DNA of 64,000 nt from Marinomonas algicola (GCF_014805825.1 NZ_CP061941.1:2976001-3040000), one strand, 5' to 3'. Positions 52,329 to 62,908 are shown, numbered from the stretch's first letter. Numbers and translations are program-made. Notes: generated from the letters alone by a model not told the origin.

Positions 52329-53165
52329 CTAACCAGACCATTGACCCAAAGTCACTCGATCATTACCGGCATAGTCCTTTACCGTTGAGACATTGCTGTA
52401 ACCTAGAGAGCGTAAGATTTGCTGACTCTTTTCGGCTTGCTCAAAACCGTGCTCAAAAGCCAACCAACCGGCCTTAATCAGATAGTTTCGTGCTTCTTGC
52501 GCAATAATCTGAATATCCGCATACCCAGCCAAATCGGCCACTAAGGCGGATTTCGGCTCAAAGCGAACATCGCCTTCGTCAAGGTGATGGTCAAGTGCAT
52601 CAATGTAAGGAGGATTTGAAACAATTACATCAAAACCACATTGATCAACATTCGTAAACCAACGGCTTTGGTAAATTAGGGCATTCAGGTTTAATTTTTT
52701 GGCATTTTTTCGCGCCAGCAAAACGGCTTCCTCAATTAAATCAACCCCATGCACCAAAGCGGTAGATCGCTCAGACGCAATGGCCAAAGCAACCGCGCCA
52801 GTCCCTGTCCCCAAGTCCAACACTTTTGGAGCCGCTAAAGACGCGACTTTTTCTAAGGCTATTTCAACTAAAACCTCTGTGTCAGCCCTAGGTATTAAGG
52901 TACAAGGAGACACATCAAATTCTAAGGACCAAAACTCCTGAACCCCAAGCAAGTAGGCAATTGGCTCACCTGAAATACGAGCCGCTAGCAATTCGTTAAA
53001 AGCCGATCGTTGCTCACGATCAAGCGTTTTTTCTGGCCAGGTATACAGGTAAGATGTCTTGACTTGAAGAACATGAGACAGCAGCAATTGAGCGTCCAAT
53101 TGAGCGCTATCAGAAAGGGCGACTAATTTAGCCGCCCCTTCTTGTAAACATTGATCAATTCTCAT
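52329..53165 (-). CDS. prmC: Release-factor glutamine methyltransferase
   Basis: 278 residues. Methylates the Gln of the GGQ motif in release factors RF1 and RF2. The N-terminal helical domain (about 1-80) binds the factor; the SAM-binding motif is VLDLGTGTGAVALAIA and the catalytic motif is VSNPPYID. The start lies one base after the prfA stop, so prmC is translated with its own substrate's gene, in the order hemA-prfA-prmC seen in E. coli and Pseudomonas. Confidence 0.97.
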   Translation of the reverse strand: MRIDQCLQEGAAKLVALSDSAQLDAQLLLSHVLQVKTSYLYTWPEKTLDREQRSAFNELLAARISGEPIAYLLGVQEFWSLEFDVSPCTLIPRADTEVLVEIALEKVASLAAPKVLDLGTGTGAVALAIASERSTALVHGVDLIEEAVLLARKNAKKLNLNALIYQSRWFTNVDQCGFDVIVSNPPYIDALDHHLDEGDVRFEPKSALVADLAGYADIQIIAQEARNYLIKAGWLAFEHGFEQAEKSQQILRSLGYSNVSTVKDYAGNDRVTLGQWSG

Positions 53166-53166
53166 C

Positions 53167-54258
53167 TTATGTATTATCGTTACTTAATGCGGCTAATTGC
53201 TCAGCCTGATGCTCATTTATTAATGGGCTGACCAAAGAGTCCAGTTCACCGGCGACAATTTCATCTAGTTTATAAAGAGTAAGATTAATACGATGATCCG
53301 TTACCCTACCTTGAGGGTAGTTATAGGTACGAATTCGCTCAGAGCGATCACCACTGCCGACAAGAGACTTACGTGTCTCAGACTTTTCGGCCGCGTATTT
53401 TTCATCTTCTGCCGCCTGCAGTCTGGAGGCTAAAAGCGACATCGCTTTGGCTCTGTTTTTATGCTGTGAACGCTCTTCTTGACACTCAACAACCACACCC
53501 GTTGGGATGTGCGTCAGACGAATCGCTGAGTCCGTCTTGTTTACATGCTGACCACCCGCGCCTGACGCCCTGAAAGTATCAATTCTTAAGTCGGCTTTAT
53601 TTATTTCTATTGCATCAACTTCATCCATTTCGGCCATAATCGCAACAGTACAAGCGGACGTATGTATACGACCTTGAGATTCAGTTGCAGGCACACGTTG
53701 AACACGATGCACACCCGATTCAAACTTCAGTTTAGAATAAGCACCTTCACCGACTATACGCGCAATCACTTCTTTAAAACCACCATGCTCGCCCTCGTTG
53801 GAGCTGATTATTTCAACTCTCCAACGCTGAGTTTCGGCATAACGAGAATACATACGAAATAAATCGCCAGCAAAAATGGAGGCTTCATCACCACCGGTTC
53901 CAGCGCGTACTTCTAGAAAGACATTACGGGAATCATTTGGGTCTTTTGGCAGCAATAGCTTTTGCAGTACTTCCAACAGCTCTTCTTTCTGTTGATTGCC
54001 CGATTTGAGTTCTTCTTGTCCCATTTCACGTAGATCAGGATCACTGTCAGAACACATCAACTCTGCTTCTTCAATGTTTTCCATAATTTGCTGAAAGCCT
54101 GTGAAACATTTCACTACAGGTTCAAGCTCGGCATATTCTTTTGAGTAAGAACGAAAAAGATCTTGATTCATGATGACTTCCGCTTCACCTAGCAAAGCAG
54201 ACAACTCATCATAGCGATCCGATAAGGTTTCTAATTTTAATTTAATCGATTCTTTCAT
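53167..54258 (-). CDS. prfA: Peptide chain release factor 1
   Basis: 363 residues, length close to E. coli RF1 (360). Reads UAA and UAG. The codon-recognition region carries the RF1 tripeptide as PATE ([14 protein letters not shown]) and the peptidyl-tRNA hydrolysis loop is [18 protein letters not shown] helical N-terminal domain (about 1-105) precedes them. Its ATG overlaps the hemA stop by one base, so the two are translationally coupled. Confidence 0.98.
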   Translation of the reverse strand: MKESIKLKLETLSDRYDELSALLGEAEVIMNQDLFRSYSKEYAELEPVVKCFTGFQQIMENIEEAELMCSDSDPDLREMGQEELKSGNQQKEELLEVLQKLLLPKDPNDSRNVFLEVRAGTGGDEASIFAGDLFRMYSRYAETQRWRVEIISSNEGEHGGFKEVIARIVGEGAYSKLKFESGVHRVQRVPATESQGRIHTSACTVAIMAEMDEVDAIEINKADLRIDTFRASGAGGQHVNKTDSAIRLTHIPTGVVVECQEERSQHKNRAKAMSLLASRLQAAEDEKYAAEKSETRKSLVGSGDRSERIRTYNYPQGRVTDHRINLTLYKLDEIVAGELDSLVSPLINEHQAEQLAALSNDNT

Positions 54259-55526
54259 TATTTATTTTTTTCATCTGTAATGCCCAAAACTTGAGTCGCG
54301 ATATCTAATGCGTACTGATCTTCATTTGCACCTGCCACTCTAAGATATTGAGTAGGTGAATTAATCAGCTTATTCATCAAGCTGTGTGCGAGTTTCTGTA
54401 AAACCTGCTCTGGCGTTTGACCAGCTTCAAGACTTTTAATGGCTTTCGCCAGCTCAAGCTGCTTTGTGGATTCAGCTTGTTGTCGATAGTTAACAATTAT
54501 GTCTGAGACTTTTCTTGATTCAATGCTTTTTCGAAAAGCGACCACGCCATCATCAATGATGACCTCGGCCTCTTTTGCCGCATCGAGTCGAGCTTTTTGA
54601 TTTTCTTGTATTACCGAATGAAGATCATCGACAGTATAGAGGTAGATGTCTTGAATCTCTTCAACTTCTGGCTCAATATCTCTTGGTACCGCGATATCAA
54701 TTAACAACATTGGCTTGCGACGACGCTTAGCAATGGCTTTTTCAACCACACCTTTACCTATAATAGGCAGTTGACTCGCAGTCGATGAAATAACAATATC
54801 GGCTAAGGGTAAATACTCCGAAAGATCAGACAACAAAATGGCTTCAGCGCCCATTTCCTCGGCAAGAATTTGAGCGCGAGCAAGGGTTCTATTCGCCACA
54901 ATAATTCTTTTAATACCACTTTCTTTTAAATGTTTTGCAACCAGTTCTATTGTTTGTCCTGCACCGATTAATAACGCGGTACTTTTTTTCACATCCGCAA
55001 AAATTCGCTGAGCCAAACTCACCGAAGCAAATGCAATAGACACTGGATTTTCACCAATGGTGGTATCCGTTCTTACTTGTTTAGCAATTGAGAAGGTCTT
55101 TTGAAAAAGTGTTTGTAGGTTTGAGCCTATGTACTTCCCTTCTTGGGATACCGCAAAGGCCGATTTAACTTGACCAAGAATCTGCGGCTCTCCTAAAACA
55201 AGAGAATCCAATCCCGATGCAACACGCATAATGTGACGAATGCTGTCATCTTCATGGTGGGTATAACAAAATTTGCGCAACTCATCTAAAGGAACACTAT
55301 GGTATTCACTCAGCCATTCTACAATTTTATTTACTTTTCCATCATTTTCTACCGAACAATACAACTCGGTTCGGTTGCAAGTAGATACGATAACAGCCTC
55401 TTTCGCGAGCTCATGGTGAACCAGAGCCCCTAAGGCGTCATACATCTTCTCTGGAGCAAAGGCAACACGCTCACGAATTGAAACAGGGGCAGTTTTATGG
55501 TTGATACCAACCGTAACAAGCGGCAT
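54258..55526 (-). CDS. hemA: Glutamyl-tRNA reductase
   Basis: 422 residues. First committed step of the C5 route to haem: reduces Glu-tRNA(Glu) to glutamate-1-semialdehyde with NADPH. The catalytic Cys50 is in [11 protein letters not shown]; further family features are [35 protein letters not shown], the NADPH loop [16 protein letters not shown] and the C-terminal dimerisation helices. First gene of hemA-prfA-prmC. It is divergent from the TPR lipoprotein gene across 289 bases. Confidence 0.98.
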   Translation of the reverse strand: MPLVTVGINHKTAPVSIRERVAFAPEKMYDALGALVHHELAKEAVIVSTCNRTELYCSVENDGKVNKIVEWLSEYHSVPLDELRKFCYTHHEDDSIRHIMRVASGLDSLVLGEPQILGQVKSAFAVSQEGKYIGSNLQTLFQKTFSIAKQVRTDTTIGENPVSIAFASVSLAQRIFADVKKSTALLIGAGQTIELVAKHLKESGIKRIIVANRTLARAQILAEEMGAEAILLSDLSEYLPLADIVISSTASQLPIIGKGVVEKAIAKRRRKPMLLIDIAVPRDIEPEVEEIQDIYLYTVDDLHSVIQENQKARLDAAKEAEVIIDDGVVAFRKSIESRKVSDIIVNYRQQAESTKQLELAKAIKSLEAGQTPEQVLQKLAHSLMNKLINSPTQYLRVAGANEDQYALDIATQVLGITDEKNK

Positions 55527-55815
55527 TCAAAAACTCTTCTTCAAGACTTAGGTCGTAAACACATAATCGAATTACACTCTTTCTATGAGACTTTCTATTA
55601 GGCTTTCTACTAGAGTAAGTCGATTGTGTGTATACATCGAATTTTAGTGCGTGCATTATACGTGTTATTCGTGCATTTTCGCACCCCATGACGTCAATAA
55701 AATCAAATCTATGTGGTCGCCATTTGCGACTATTACATCAAAATCTTTAATTTGATGTTGGCACCACCAAGATCGAACGTTACTATAATGAGAATCAATT
55801 TTAATTGAGACAACA

Positions 55816-57606
55816 ATGCCATTTCCAAAACCACGTCACACACGACAAAAAGTACTTGCTATAAAGAGCAGACAAGCTCTGAGACGCCCTATTCAACCTA
55901 TGAAGTCTGTTTTAAGCTTGACACTTTGTTTATTTGTTTTATCAGGCTGCAGTACATTCACGGCCAAAAACAAACTTGCTACCCGCCTTAACCCAATTGA
56001 AATAGACTTAAAGGCCACATCAATACAAGAAGCGTTAGTGGCTGAATTTTCACTTGCAAGAGGCGATAAAAAACAAGCCGTCAACCAATATCTCAACCTT
56101 GCTATTTCAGAACAAAACAGCACCCTTGCGGAAAAAGCGACATTAATTGCACTGTCTTTAAACGATCCGACGTTAATTATTCATGCAACAGATGTTTGGC
56201 TCTCTATAGACAATTCAGCCGCCAATGTTTATTCCATTCGCTTTAGAACCTTTACAATACAAGGCAACAAGGATCTGGCCGCTAAAGCGATAATACAAGC
56301 TTACAATGCCTCGGTCCCCTTAGATTTTTTAAGCAAAACCATTAACTCTTTTTCAACAACGCCAAAGCACCTTAAAAAAGTGAATGACGCGATAAACTCA
56401 CTTCCCCAAGACATTCTTAGTGACACAGAAACTCGATCTGCTTTGATCCACTCAGCGTATTTTCAAGGGAACAATAAAGAAGCAAAAAATTCTGCTTTGG
56501 CTTTGCTTAATGACAGTAAAAAGAACAAACACCTGTTGCCCTCTGATATTTATTTCATATTAGGGTTGACGCAAAAACAAGATGGCCAAATTGAAGAAGC
56601 CATCACAACATTAGAGCAAGGCTTAGCTTATTATCCTGATGAGTTCACACTTATTTCTTCATTAATTGAATTTGAAATGGACAATGAAAATTTTGAAGCG
56701 GCCAAAGAACATTATACGAATGCAAGGTTATCAACCTTATACAAGGCTCAGCTATCCATTCATTATGTGAGTTTGTTAATACAAAATGATTTGTCATCGA
56801 TCGCATTGAAAGTATTAGACCCTATAAATTATGAGGCGACAGGCTTTGCTGGCCGCTTTTATTTTTTAGAGGCGAACGCCCTTGCTAATTTAGGGGATAA
56901 AACCGAGGCGATAGAAAAGCTTAAACAAGTAGATGGCCCCTTGTTTAGTAACGCGATGGAGCAAATCATTGTATGGCTTTATGATCTTAACAGAGAGTCA
57001 GAGGTTAACGCCCTGATTGCGTCCCAATTTGAGCAAAGACAAAATGCTAATAACATATTAAACGTTATGCAATTTCACGAAAGTCAGCAGCACGTTAAAT
57101 TAGCCATTGAGCTGGCCAATATGATTTTGTTAAAACAACCTGATGCCGCCGATGTCCGCTATAAAAAAGCACTTCTCGAAGACACCCTAGGCAACTGGCA
57201 ACAAACTGAAGTCGACCTGCGCTTACTCATCAGTAAAGATCCCGAAAATGCTAACTATTTAAATGCACTTGGTTATACACTATTGATACGCACGCAACAC
57301 TACGATGAAGCGATAGACTTGATTTCAGCCGCCTATGAATTGGATCCAGAAAATCCGGCCGTTATTGACAGCCTGGGTTGGGCCTATTATTTAAAAGGTA
57401 ACCTTACAAAAGCTGAATTGCTGTTGAATGAAGCATGGACCCTTTTACCTGATGCTGAAATAGCCGCCCATTATGGTGAAACACTTTGGCAGCAAGAGAA
57501 ATACGATGAAGCCATTATAGTATGGCAACACGCAATTGATAGCTCTCCAAGCCACCCAGCATTAGTAGAAACGCTGAATCGACTTAACCCATCAATGCTC
57601 GAATAA
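55816..57606 (+). CDS. TPR-repeat lipoprotein upstream of lolB
   Basis: 596 residues from ATG 55816 (GAGA upstream). The first 28 residues are basic and precede MKSVLSLTLCLFVLSGC, a lipoprotein signal with lipobox VLSGC, so ATG 55900 may be the true start (568 residues), although it has no clear ribosome-binding site. The rest is helical tetratricopeptide repeats, most obvious near the C-terminus (NYLNALGYTLLIRTQHYDEAIDLISAAYELDPENPAVIDSLGW-type). Position between hemA and lolB matches Pseudomonas PA4667. The function is unknown; TPR lipoproteins here may act in envelope assembly. A TATAAT at 55784-55789 could be its -10 box. Confidence 0.88.
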   Translation: MPFPKPRHTRQKVLAIKSRQALRRPIQPMKSVLSLTLCLFVLSGCSTFTAKNKLATRLNPIEIDLKATSIQEALVAEFSLARGDKKQAVNQYLNLAISEQNSTLAEKATLIALSLNDPTLIIHATDVWLSIDNSAANVYSIRFRTFTIQGNKDLAAKAIIQAYNASVPLDFLSKTINSFSTTPKHLKKVNDAINSLPQDILSDTETRSALIHSAYFQGNNKEAKNSALALLNDSKKNKHLLPSDIYFILGLTQKQDGQIEEAITTLEQGLAYYPDEFTLISSLIEFEMDNENFEAAKEHYTNARLSTLYKAQLSIHYVSLLIQNDLSSIALKVLDPINYEATGFAGRFYFLEANALANLGDKTEAIEKLKQVDGPLFSNAMEQIIVWLYDLNRESEVNALIASQFEQRQNANNILNVMQFHESQQHVKLAIELANMILLKQPDAADVRYKKALLEDTLGNWQQTEVDLRLLISKDPENANYLNALGYTLLIRTQHYDEAIDLISAAYELDPENPAVIDSLGWAYYLKGNLTKAELLLNEAWTLLPDAEIAAHYGETLWQQEKYDEAIIVWQHAIDSSPSHPALVETLNRLNPSMLE

Positions 57607-57613
57607 GCGAATC

Positions 57614-57638
57614 GGATAGGATAGGATAGGATAGGATT
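57614..57638. repeat. Pentanucleotide tandem repeat before lolB
   Basis: Four perfect GGATA units (57614-57633) and a GGATT variant (57634-57638), between the TPR gene stop and the lolB ATG at 57646. Each unit with the base before it reads AGGA, so the tract contains several potential ribosome-binding sites, the last nine bases from the ATG. Confidence 0.85.
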
Positions 57639-57645
57639 TATAATT

Positions 57646-58215
57646 ATGCGAATAGGTTTTATTATTACGACTCTGATGTTCATTTCAGGATGCAGTAATA
57701 CACCAAAAAATACGACACCAAAGCCACTTACGGTTGATGCCATTTCGCAATGGGAGACGGTTGGGCGAGTTGGTATACGCACAGAAGAAGACGCACTCTC
57801 TGGCAATTTTAATTGGTTTCAAAATAACGCAACATTTGATCTTTCCATTGTTGGGCCGTTTGGGCAGGGATCAACGCTCTTGACACAAACAGCGCCCGGT
57901 CAAGTTGAATTAAAATACGAAGATAACATCATTCAAGGAACATCCGCTCGAACATTATTAAGTGACCATTTTGGCTGGCAATTTCCTGTTGACCAAATAG
58001 CTTATTGGATAAGAGGACTGCCCTCACCGAGTAGCCCTTATGAAGTTAGCAATGGCTTTCGTTCCGAGCGCCCAGAAGAAATCATTCAAGATGGCTGGAT
58101 CGTGACCTATAAAGATTACAGTACCATAGATGGGCTGGAACTTCCAAGTAAACTACAAGCCTCTAACCCACCCTTTCGAGTGAATTTGATTATCACACAA
58201 TGGACAATAAAATAG
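57646..58215 (+). CDS. lolB: Outer-membrane lipoprotein receptor LolB
   Basis: 189 residues. Accepts lipoproteins from periplasmic LolA and inserts them into the outer membrane. Lipoprotein signal MRIGFIITTLMFISGC with the Cys about residue 16 and Ser at +2 (outer-membrane sorting). The mature part follows the LolB half-barrel pattern: WETVGRVGIRTEEDALSGNFNWFQ, FDLSIVGPFGQGSTLLTQ, WIRGLPSP and a β-rich end. Its 3' end overlaps ispE by 16 bases, the widely shared lolB-ispE coupling. Confidence 0.93.
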   Translation: MRIGFIITTLMFISGCSNTPKNTTPKPLTVDAISQWETVGRVGIRTEEDALSGNFNWFQNNATFDLSIVGPFGQGSTLLTQTAPGQVELKYEDNIIQGTSARTLLSDHFGWQFPVDQIAYWIRGLPSPSSPYEVSNGFRSERPEEIIQDGWIVTYKDYSTIDGLELPSKLQASNPPFRVNLIITQWTIK

Positions 58216-59078
58216 ACACGTTAACACTGCCTTCGCCTGCCAAATTAAATTTATTTTTACACATTATTGGCAGGAGAAAAGATGGTTATCATTTATTGGA
58301 AACACTTTTTCAATTCATTGAGTTTCATGACACATTACACTTTGAGTCGAACTTAAAAGACAACATAACGGTTTCACCGACCATTGATGACTTACCTGTA
58401 GAAGACAATCTGGTTTTTAAAGCCGCGTCAAAACTTCTCCCTTTTAGAAAAAACACACGTTTTGGCACCCATATTCACTTAGATAAAAACCTACCTATGG
58501 GGGCTGGTATTGGCGGTGGAAGTTCCAACGCGGCAACCACCTTACTGGCTCTTAACGAACTTTGGGAATGCCAACTCTCGCTCGACGAACTCGCGGATAT
58601 TGGTTTATCGCTTGGGGCCGATGTGCCTATTTTCGTTCATGGAAAAAGCGCTTTTGCTGAAGGGGTAGGAGAAAAGCTGACCTTTGTTGAACCGCAAACA
58701 CCGACCTATCTATTGATTAAACCCAACGTTCATGTCAACACTGGTCAAATTTTTACCGATAAACGTTTGACAAGAGACACCTTGCCCATCAAAATATCGC
58801 ACGTCTTAACACTGGACGGGCATAATGATTGTCTAAACGTTGTAAGAGAACTCTATCCTGACGTGAACGAGGCGTTTCTTTGGCTTAAAAATCAAGGAGA
58901 TGTAAAACTCACGGGCACTGGAGCCTGTCTTTTTTTAGCGTTTAAACAAAAAGCGGATGCTGAACGGGTAAAGCAAGCAGTGCCAAAAAAATGGCAATCT
59001 TGGATATGCAATGGAAGCAATACCTCATTAACGCACACAGCACTTGACCAGTGGGTAGAAAAAAATCGAAAAAAGTAG
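58200..59078 (+). CDS. ispE: 4-diphosphocytidyl-2-C-methyl-D-erythritol kinase
   Basis: 292 residues, GHMP kinase family. Phosphorylates CDP-ME in the non-mevalonate isoprenoid route. Signatures are SPAKLNLFLHIIGRRKDGYHLLETLFQFIEF, the ATP loop LPMGAGIGGGSSNAATTL and the late KLTGTGACLFLAF. Starts inside lolB and is followed after 97 bases by prs, as in Pseudomonas (there a tRNA-Gln gene lies between ispE and prs; here tRNA-Gln genes sit beyond ychF). Confidence 0.97.
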   Translation: MDNKIDTLTLPSPAKLNLFLHIIGRRKDGYHLLETLFQFIEFHDTLHFESNLKDNITVSPTIDDLPVEDNLVFKAASKLLPFRKNTRFGTHIHLDKNLPMGAGIGGGSSNAATTLLALNELWECQLSLDELADIGLSLGADVPIFVHGKSAFAEGVGEKLTFVEPQTPTYLLIKPNVHVNTGQIFTDKRLTRDTLPIKISHVLTLDGHNDCLNVVRELYPDVNEAFLWLKNQGDVKLTGTGACLFLAFKQKADAERVKQAVPKKWQSWICNGSNTSLTHTALDQWVEKNRKK

Positions 59079-59175
59079 ATCTGAGATACTCTTTTTAATC
59101 TTAGCTAACTGAGAGCTGTTTTTTCCGTATACGCTTCTATTCATCACGAACAATTTAATACAAAAGGTATTCACA

Positions 59176-60123
59176 GTGTCCAAGTTGATGGTTTTTACCG
59201 GTAATGCAAACCCTGAACTCGCTCGCCGAGTAGTTCGCCGCCTAGGTTTACCTATTGGCAACGCTACTGTTGGCAAATTCAGTGACGGAGAAATCACAGT
59301 CGAGATAAACGAAAACGTCCGCGGTAAAGACGTTTTTATCATTCAGTCTACTTGCGCGCCAAGTAATGATAACCTGATGGAACTGATTGTTATGGCAGAC
59401 GCTCTGCGTCGAGCGTCTGCTAGTCGAGTCACCGCGGTCATTCCTTATTTTGGCTACGCTCGTCAAGACCGTCGTGTTCGCTCTGCACGTGTCCCTATCA
59501 CCGCAAAAGTAGTGGCTGATATGATCTCTGCTGTTGGGATCAACCGCGTACTGACTGTCGACCTTCATGCGGATCAAATTCAAGGCTTCTTTGACATTCC
59601 AGTAGACAACGTTTATGGAACACCTTTATTGCTTGATGACTTGCAACGCCAAGGTTATGAGAACATCACGGTTGTTTCTCCTGATGTTGGCGGTGTTGTT
59701 CGCGCAAGAGCGTTTGCAAAGTTACTGGATGATGCAGACCTAGCCATCATAGACAAACGTCGCCCACGAGCCAACGAAGCACAAATCATGCATTTAATTG
59801 GTGATGTAGCCGGCAAAACATGCGTATTAATCGACGATATGTGTGATACTGGCGGAACCTTGTGCGCAGCGGCAAAAGCCTTAAAAGAACATGGCGCCGA
59901 AAGGGTCTTAGCGTATTGCACCCACCCTATTCTGTCCGGCAAAGCCATTGAAAATGTCACTAACTCTGTTTTAGATGAATTGGTTGTTACTGACACCATC
60001 CCTCTAAGACAAGATGCGCTTGAATGCCCAAAAATTCGCCAACTGTCCATGTCGGATATTTTGGCAGAAGCTGTTCGTCGCGTATGCAACGAAGAGTCTA
60101 TTAGTGCTATGTTTGGTGCCTAA
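59176..60123 (+). CDS. prs: Ribose-phosphate pyrophosphokinase
   Basis: 315 residues, identical in length to E. coli Prs. Makes PRPP from ribose 5-phosphate and ATP for nucleotide, histidine and NAD synthesis. Start GTG 59176. Seen are [23 protein letters not shown], the catalytic flexible-loop region and the PRPP loop [18 protein letters not shown]; the C-terminus NEESISAMF matches the enterobacterial enzyme. Its ribose 5-phosphate could come in part from the nucleoside hydrolase/ribokinase pair elsewhere in the window. Confidence 0.98.
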   Translation: MSKLMVFTGNANPELARRVVRRLGLPIGNATVGKFSDGEITVEINENVRGKDVFIIQSTCAPSNDNLMELIVMADALRRASASRVTAVIPYFGYARQDRRVRSARVPITAKVVADMISAVGINRVLTVDLHADQIQGFFDIPVDNVYGTPLLLDDLQRQGYENITVVSPDVGGVVRARAFAKLLDDADLAIIDKRRPRANEAQIMHLIGDVAGKTCVLIDDMCDTGGTLCAAAKALKEHGAERVLAYCTHPILSGKAIENVTNSVLDELVVTDTIPLRQDALECPKIRQLSMSDILAEAVRRVCNEESISAMFGA

Positions 60124-60196
60124 CCCAAAACCAAACGCATTTGCTCGGGGCCGGTCGCAGTCTTGGGCTAACTATACTTAATTTTAGGAATACAAA

Positions 60197-60775
60197 ATGT
60201 CATTAACAATTAATGCAAACACTCGTGAACTACATGGCAAAGGTGCGAGCCGCCGCCTACGTAAAGAATATTTAGTTCCTGGTGTAATCTACGGTGGTTC
60301 TTCTGAGCCTCAGTCTATTTCTTTTGCCGTAAACGAGTTAAACAAAGCAATTGAAAACCCAGCCTTCTTCACTAGCATCATCGAAGTAACCGTTGCAGGC
60401 AAGCCAGAGAAAGCTATCATCAAAGCACTTCAACGTCACCCAGCACGTCCTGAAGTTCTTCATATTGACCTTCTACGCGTTGAAGAAAACACAGTTATTA
60501 CGACTCGTGTTCCTTTAAGCTTTGTTGGCGCTGCAACAAGCCCTGGTGTTAAAACTCAAGGCGGTCGTCTGGTTGTTGAAGCGAAACTTGCTGAAGTTCG
60601 TTGCTTACCAGCTAACCTTCCTGCTGAACTTGTTGTTGATTGTAACAACGCTCAATTAGGCGATATCTATCACCTTTCTGACGCAGCTATTCCAGAAGGC
60701 GTTGAACTTATTGCATTGTTGAAAGGCGAAGATCACAACCAACCAATTGGTCGTATCGACAAGTCTAAACGTTAA
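60197..60775 (+). CDS. rplY: 50S ribosomal protein L25/general stress protein Ctc
   Basis: 192 residues, the long two-domain form: an N-terminal L25 domain that binds 5S rRNA (about 1-95, LHGKGASRRLRKEYLVPGVIYGG, VLHIDLLRVEE) and a C-terminal TL5/Ctc β-domain (about 96-190, VPLSFVGAATSPGVKTQGGRL, LPAELVVDCNNAQLGDIYHLSD). E. coli L25 has only the first domain; this longer type is found in Pseudomonas. Located between prs and pth as in that genus. Confidence 0.97.
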   Translation: MSLTINANTRELHGKGASRRLRKEYLVPGVIYGGSSEPQSISFAVNELNKAIENPAFFTSIIEVTVAGKPEKAIIKALQRHPARPEVLHIDLLRVEENTVITTRVPLSFVGAATSPGVKTQGGRLVVEAKLAEVRCLPANLPAELVVDCNNAQLGDIYHLSDAAIPEGVELIALLKGEDHNQPIGRIDKSKR

Positions 60776-60794
60776 GATTATTGAAGGCAGTATT

Positions 60795-61379
60795 GTGGCG
60801 AGTTTTAAATTATTAGTTGGTCTGGGTAATCCTGGTGCTGAATATGATAACACCCGCCATAATGCTGGCGCTCAATACATAAAGGCATTGGCTCAACAGA
60901 GCCAATGCCTTTTGCGTTTTGAAAAAAAGTTTTCAGGTGAATTTGGAAAAGTTTCTATTGGTGGAAAAGAATGCTACTTGTTGATTCCAACCACTTATAT
61001 GAATTTGAGCGGCTCAGCCGTCCAAGCATTGTGTCAATTTTATAAAATACAACCTCAAGAAGTATTCGTTATCCATGACGAGCTAGATCTCCCTCCCGGC
61101 ACAGCAAAACTTAAAGTCGGCGGAGGACATGGTGGACATAATGGACTCAAAGACATTATCTCAAAACTTGGTAATAACCGTGATTTCGGTCGCTTACGTA
61201 TTGGTATTGGGCACCCAGGTCACGCCAGTAAAGTAGCCGGTTACGTTTTAACCAAAGCGCCCTCCACAGAATTTCTAAAGATTGAACACGCGATTGATGA
61301 ATCCCTTCGATATACAGATGATATCGTAGCTGGCAACTTTAATAACGTGATGAATACACTGCACAGCTTCAAAGCTTAA
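60795..61379 (+). CDS. pth: Peptidyl-tRNA hydrolase
   Basis: 194 residues from GTG 60795 (GAAGG seven bases upstream), equal to the E. coli length; a longer in-frame start inside rplY is unlikely. Frees tRNA from prematurely released peptidyl-tRNA. Conserved are LLVGLGNPGAEYDNTRHNAG (catalytic His in TRHNAG), PTTYMNLSGSAV (Asn), HDELDLPPGTAKLKVGGGHGGHNGLKDII (catalytic Asp and substrate loop) and RLRIGIGHPG. Lies 19 bases after rplY and 27 before ychF. Confidence 0.98.
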   Translation: MASFKLLVGLGNPGAEYDNTRHNAGAQYIKALAQQSQCLLRFEKKFSGEFGKVSIGGKECYLLIPTTYMNLSGSAVQALCQFYKIQPQEVFVIHDELDLPPGTAKLKVGGGHGGHNGLKDIISKLGNNRDFGRLRIGIGHPGHASKVAGYVLTKAPSTEFLKIEHAIDESLRYTDDIVAGNFNNVMNTLHSFKA

Positions 61380-61406
61380 ACATTTATATTATATTCAGGA
61401 ATTATT

Positions 61407-62498
61407 ATGGGTTTTAATTGCGGCATCGTCGGATTACCAAATGTCGGTAAATCCACTCTATTCAATGCACTTACCAAAGCGGGTATTGGTGCTGAAAACT
61501 TCCCTTTTTGTACAATCGAGCCGAATGCTGGTGTGGTGGCTATGCCAGACCCACGCCTTGATGCGCTGTCAGCCATCGTTAAACCTGAAAAGGTATTAGC
61601 GACTACAATGGAGTTTGTCGATATTGCCGGTCTAGTTGAAGGGGCCTCAAAAGGGGAAGGGCTAGGCAATAAGTTCTTGGCAAACATTCGTGAAACGGAT
61701 GCCATTGCACACGTTGTACGCTGCTTTGAAGATGAGAACGTTATTCACGTTGCCAATAAAATCGACCCCAAAGCAGACATTGAAATCATCAATCTTGAAC
61801 TGATTTTTGCCGATATCGAATCAATCGATAAACAAATTGTCCGCACGGCGAAAAATGCAAAAAGCGGCAATAAAGAAGCGATGGCTCACAAGCTCTTTTT
61901 AGAAAAGCTTAAAGCGCATTTAGAAGACGGATTTCCAGTTCGTTCATTGGAAATGACGGACGATGAAGCAAAAGAAGTTAAAGCACTTCACCTTCTTACA
62001 ACAAAGCCCACCATGTACATTGCAAACGTGGCAGAGGACGGGTTTGAAGATAATCCACACCTTGACCAAGTAAAGGCCATTGCTGAGTCTGAGGGCGCCA
62101 TGGTGGTTCCTATTTGCAATCAGCTAGAAGCCGAAATCTCCGAACTTAATGCGGAAGAAATGCAAGAGTTCCTTGATGAAATGGGAATGGAAGAGCCTGG
62201 CTTGGATCGTGTTATCCGCGCCGGTTACGAGTTACTTGGTCTACAAACCTATTTCACAGCGGGTGTAAAAGAAGTTCGCGCCTGGACGGTAAAGCAAGGG
62301 GCAACCGCACCACAAGCCGCTGGCGTCATCCACACAGACTTTGAGAAAGGCTTTATTCGTGCCGAAGTCGTTGCTTACGATGACTTTATTTCTTATAAGG
62401 GCGAAAACGGCGCGAAAGAGGCAGGTAAGTGGCGTTTAGAAGGCAAAGAATACATTGTAAAAGACGGCGATGTGATGCATTTCCGCTTCAATGTATAG
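61407..62498 (+). CDS. ychF: Ribosome-associated ATPase YchF (Obg family)
   Basis: 363 residues, the E. coli length. P-loop [18 protein letters not shown], switch II-like [20 protein letters not shown], and the NxxE specificity motif (CNQLEAEI) in place of NKxD, which gives ATP preference; C-terminal TGS domain (about 280-363) ending [11 protein letters not shown]. It binds 70S ribosomes and influences translation-start accuracy and stress responses. Last protein gene of the lolB-ychF series, just before the tRNA array. Confidence 0.98.
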   Translation: MGFNCGIVGLPNVGKSTLFNALTKAGIGAENFPFCTIEPNAGVVAMPDPRLDALSAIVKPEKVLATTMEFVDIAGLVEGASKGEGLGNKFLANIRETDAIAHVVRCFEDENVIHVANKIDPKADIEIINLELIFADIESIDKQIVRTAKNAKSGNKEAMAHKLFLEKLKAHLEDGFPVRSLEMTDDEAKEVKALHLLTTKPTMYIANVAEDGFEDNPHLDQVKAIAESEGAMVVPICNQLEAEISELNAEEMQEFLDEMGMEEPGLDRVIRAGYELLGLQTYFTAGVKEVRAWTVKQGATAPQAAGVIHTDFEKGFIRAEVVAYDDFISYKGENGAKEAGKWRLEGKEYIVKDGDVMHFRFNV

Positions 62499-62619
62499 AA
62501 TTATTAAATAGTTAGCGATATTTTCAGAAAAAAGCTTGACCCGATAAGGCCATATATGAATAATATCGCACCCAGAGACACGGCATCGAACAAAAGATAA
62601 TTTGTCTCTGGTTTGCAAT

Positions 62620-62694
62620 TGGGGTATCGCCAAGCGGTAAGGCAACAGGTTTTGATCCTGTCATGCGTAGGTTCGAATCCTGCTACCCCAGCCA
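62620..62694 (+). tRNA. tRNA-Gln (anticodon TTG), copy 1
   Basis: 75 bases including an encoded CCA end. Acceptor TGGGGTA pairs with TACCCCA; D-arm GCCAAGCGGTAAGGC, anticodon loop TTTTGAT in stem ACAGG/CCTGT, T-arm TAGGTTCGAATCCTG. Very close to E. coli glnU. Identical to the copies at 62816 and 63001. Confidence 0.97.
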
Positions 62695-62723
62695 TTTGCA
62701 AACAGTGTTAGGAAAGTAATTAT

Positions 62724-62800
62724 GGCTATGTAGCTCAGTTGGTTAGAGCACATCACTCATAATGATGGGGTCACTAGTTCGAATCTAGTCATAGCCACCA
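62724..62800 (+). tRNA. tRNA-Met elongator (anticodon CAT), copy 1
   Basis: 77 bases with encoded CCA. Acceptor GGCTATG pairs with CATAGCC; anticodon stem-loop TCACT-CAT-AATGA; T-arm CTAGTTCGAATCTAG. It has the normal 1-72 base pair and lacks the three G-C pairs of the initiator, and resembles E. coli metT, so it is the elongator. Confidence 0.97.
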
Positions 62801-62815
62801 TTAATTACTAAAATT

Positions 62816-62890
62816 TGGGGTATCGCCAAGCGGTAAGGCAACAGGTTTTGATCCTGTCATGCGTAGGTTCGAATCCTGCTACCCCAGCCA
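62816..62890 (+). tRNA. tRNA-Gln (anticodon TTG), copy 2
   Basis: 75 bases, sequence identical to copy 1 over the whole mature tRNA including CCA. Spacer to the preceding tRNA-Met is 15 bases. Confidence 0.97.
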
Positions 62891-62908
62891 ATTTCCCTAA
62901 TACAGAAA

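Noticed and set aside
62436..62701. Two minus-strand frames over the end of ychF and the first tRNA-Gln (one with GVAGFEPTHDRIKT)
   Set aside because: The recognisable phrase is simply the antisense reading of the tRNA-Gln gene and spacer, a common false gene.
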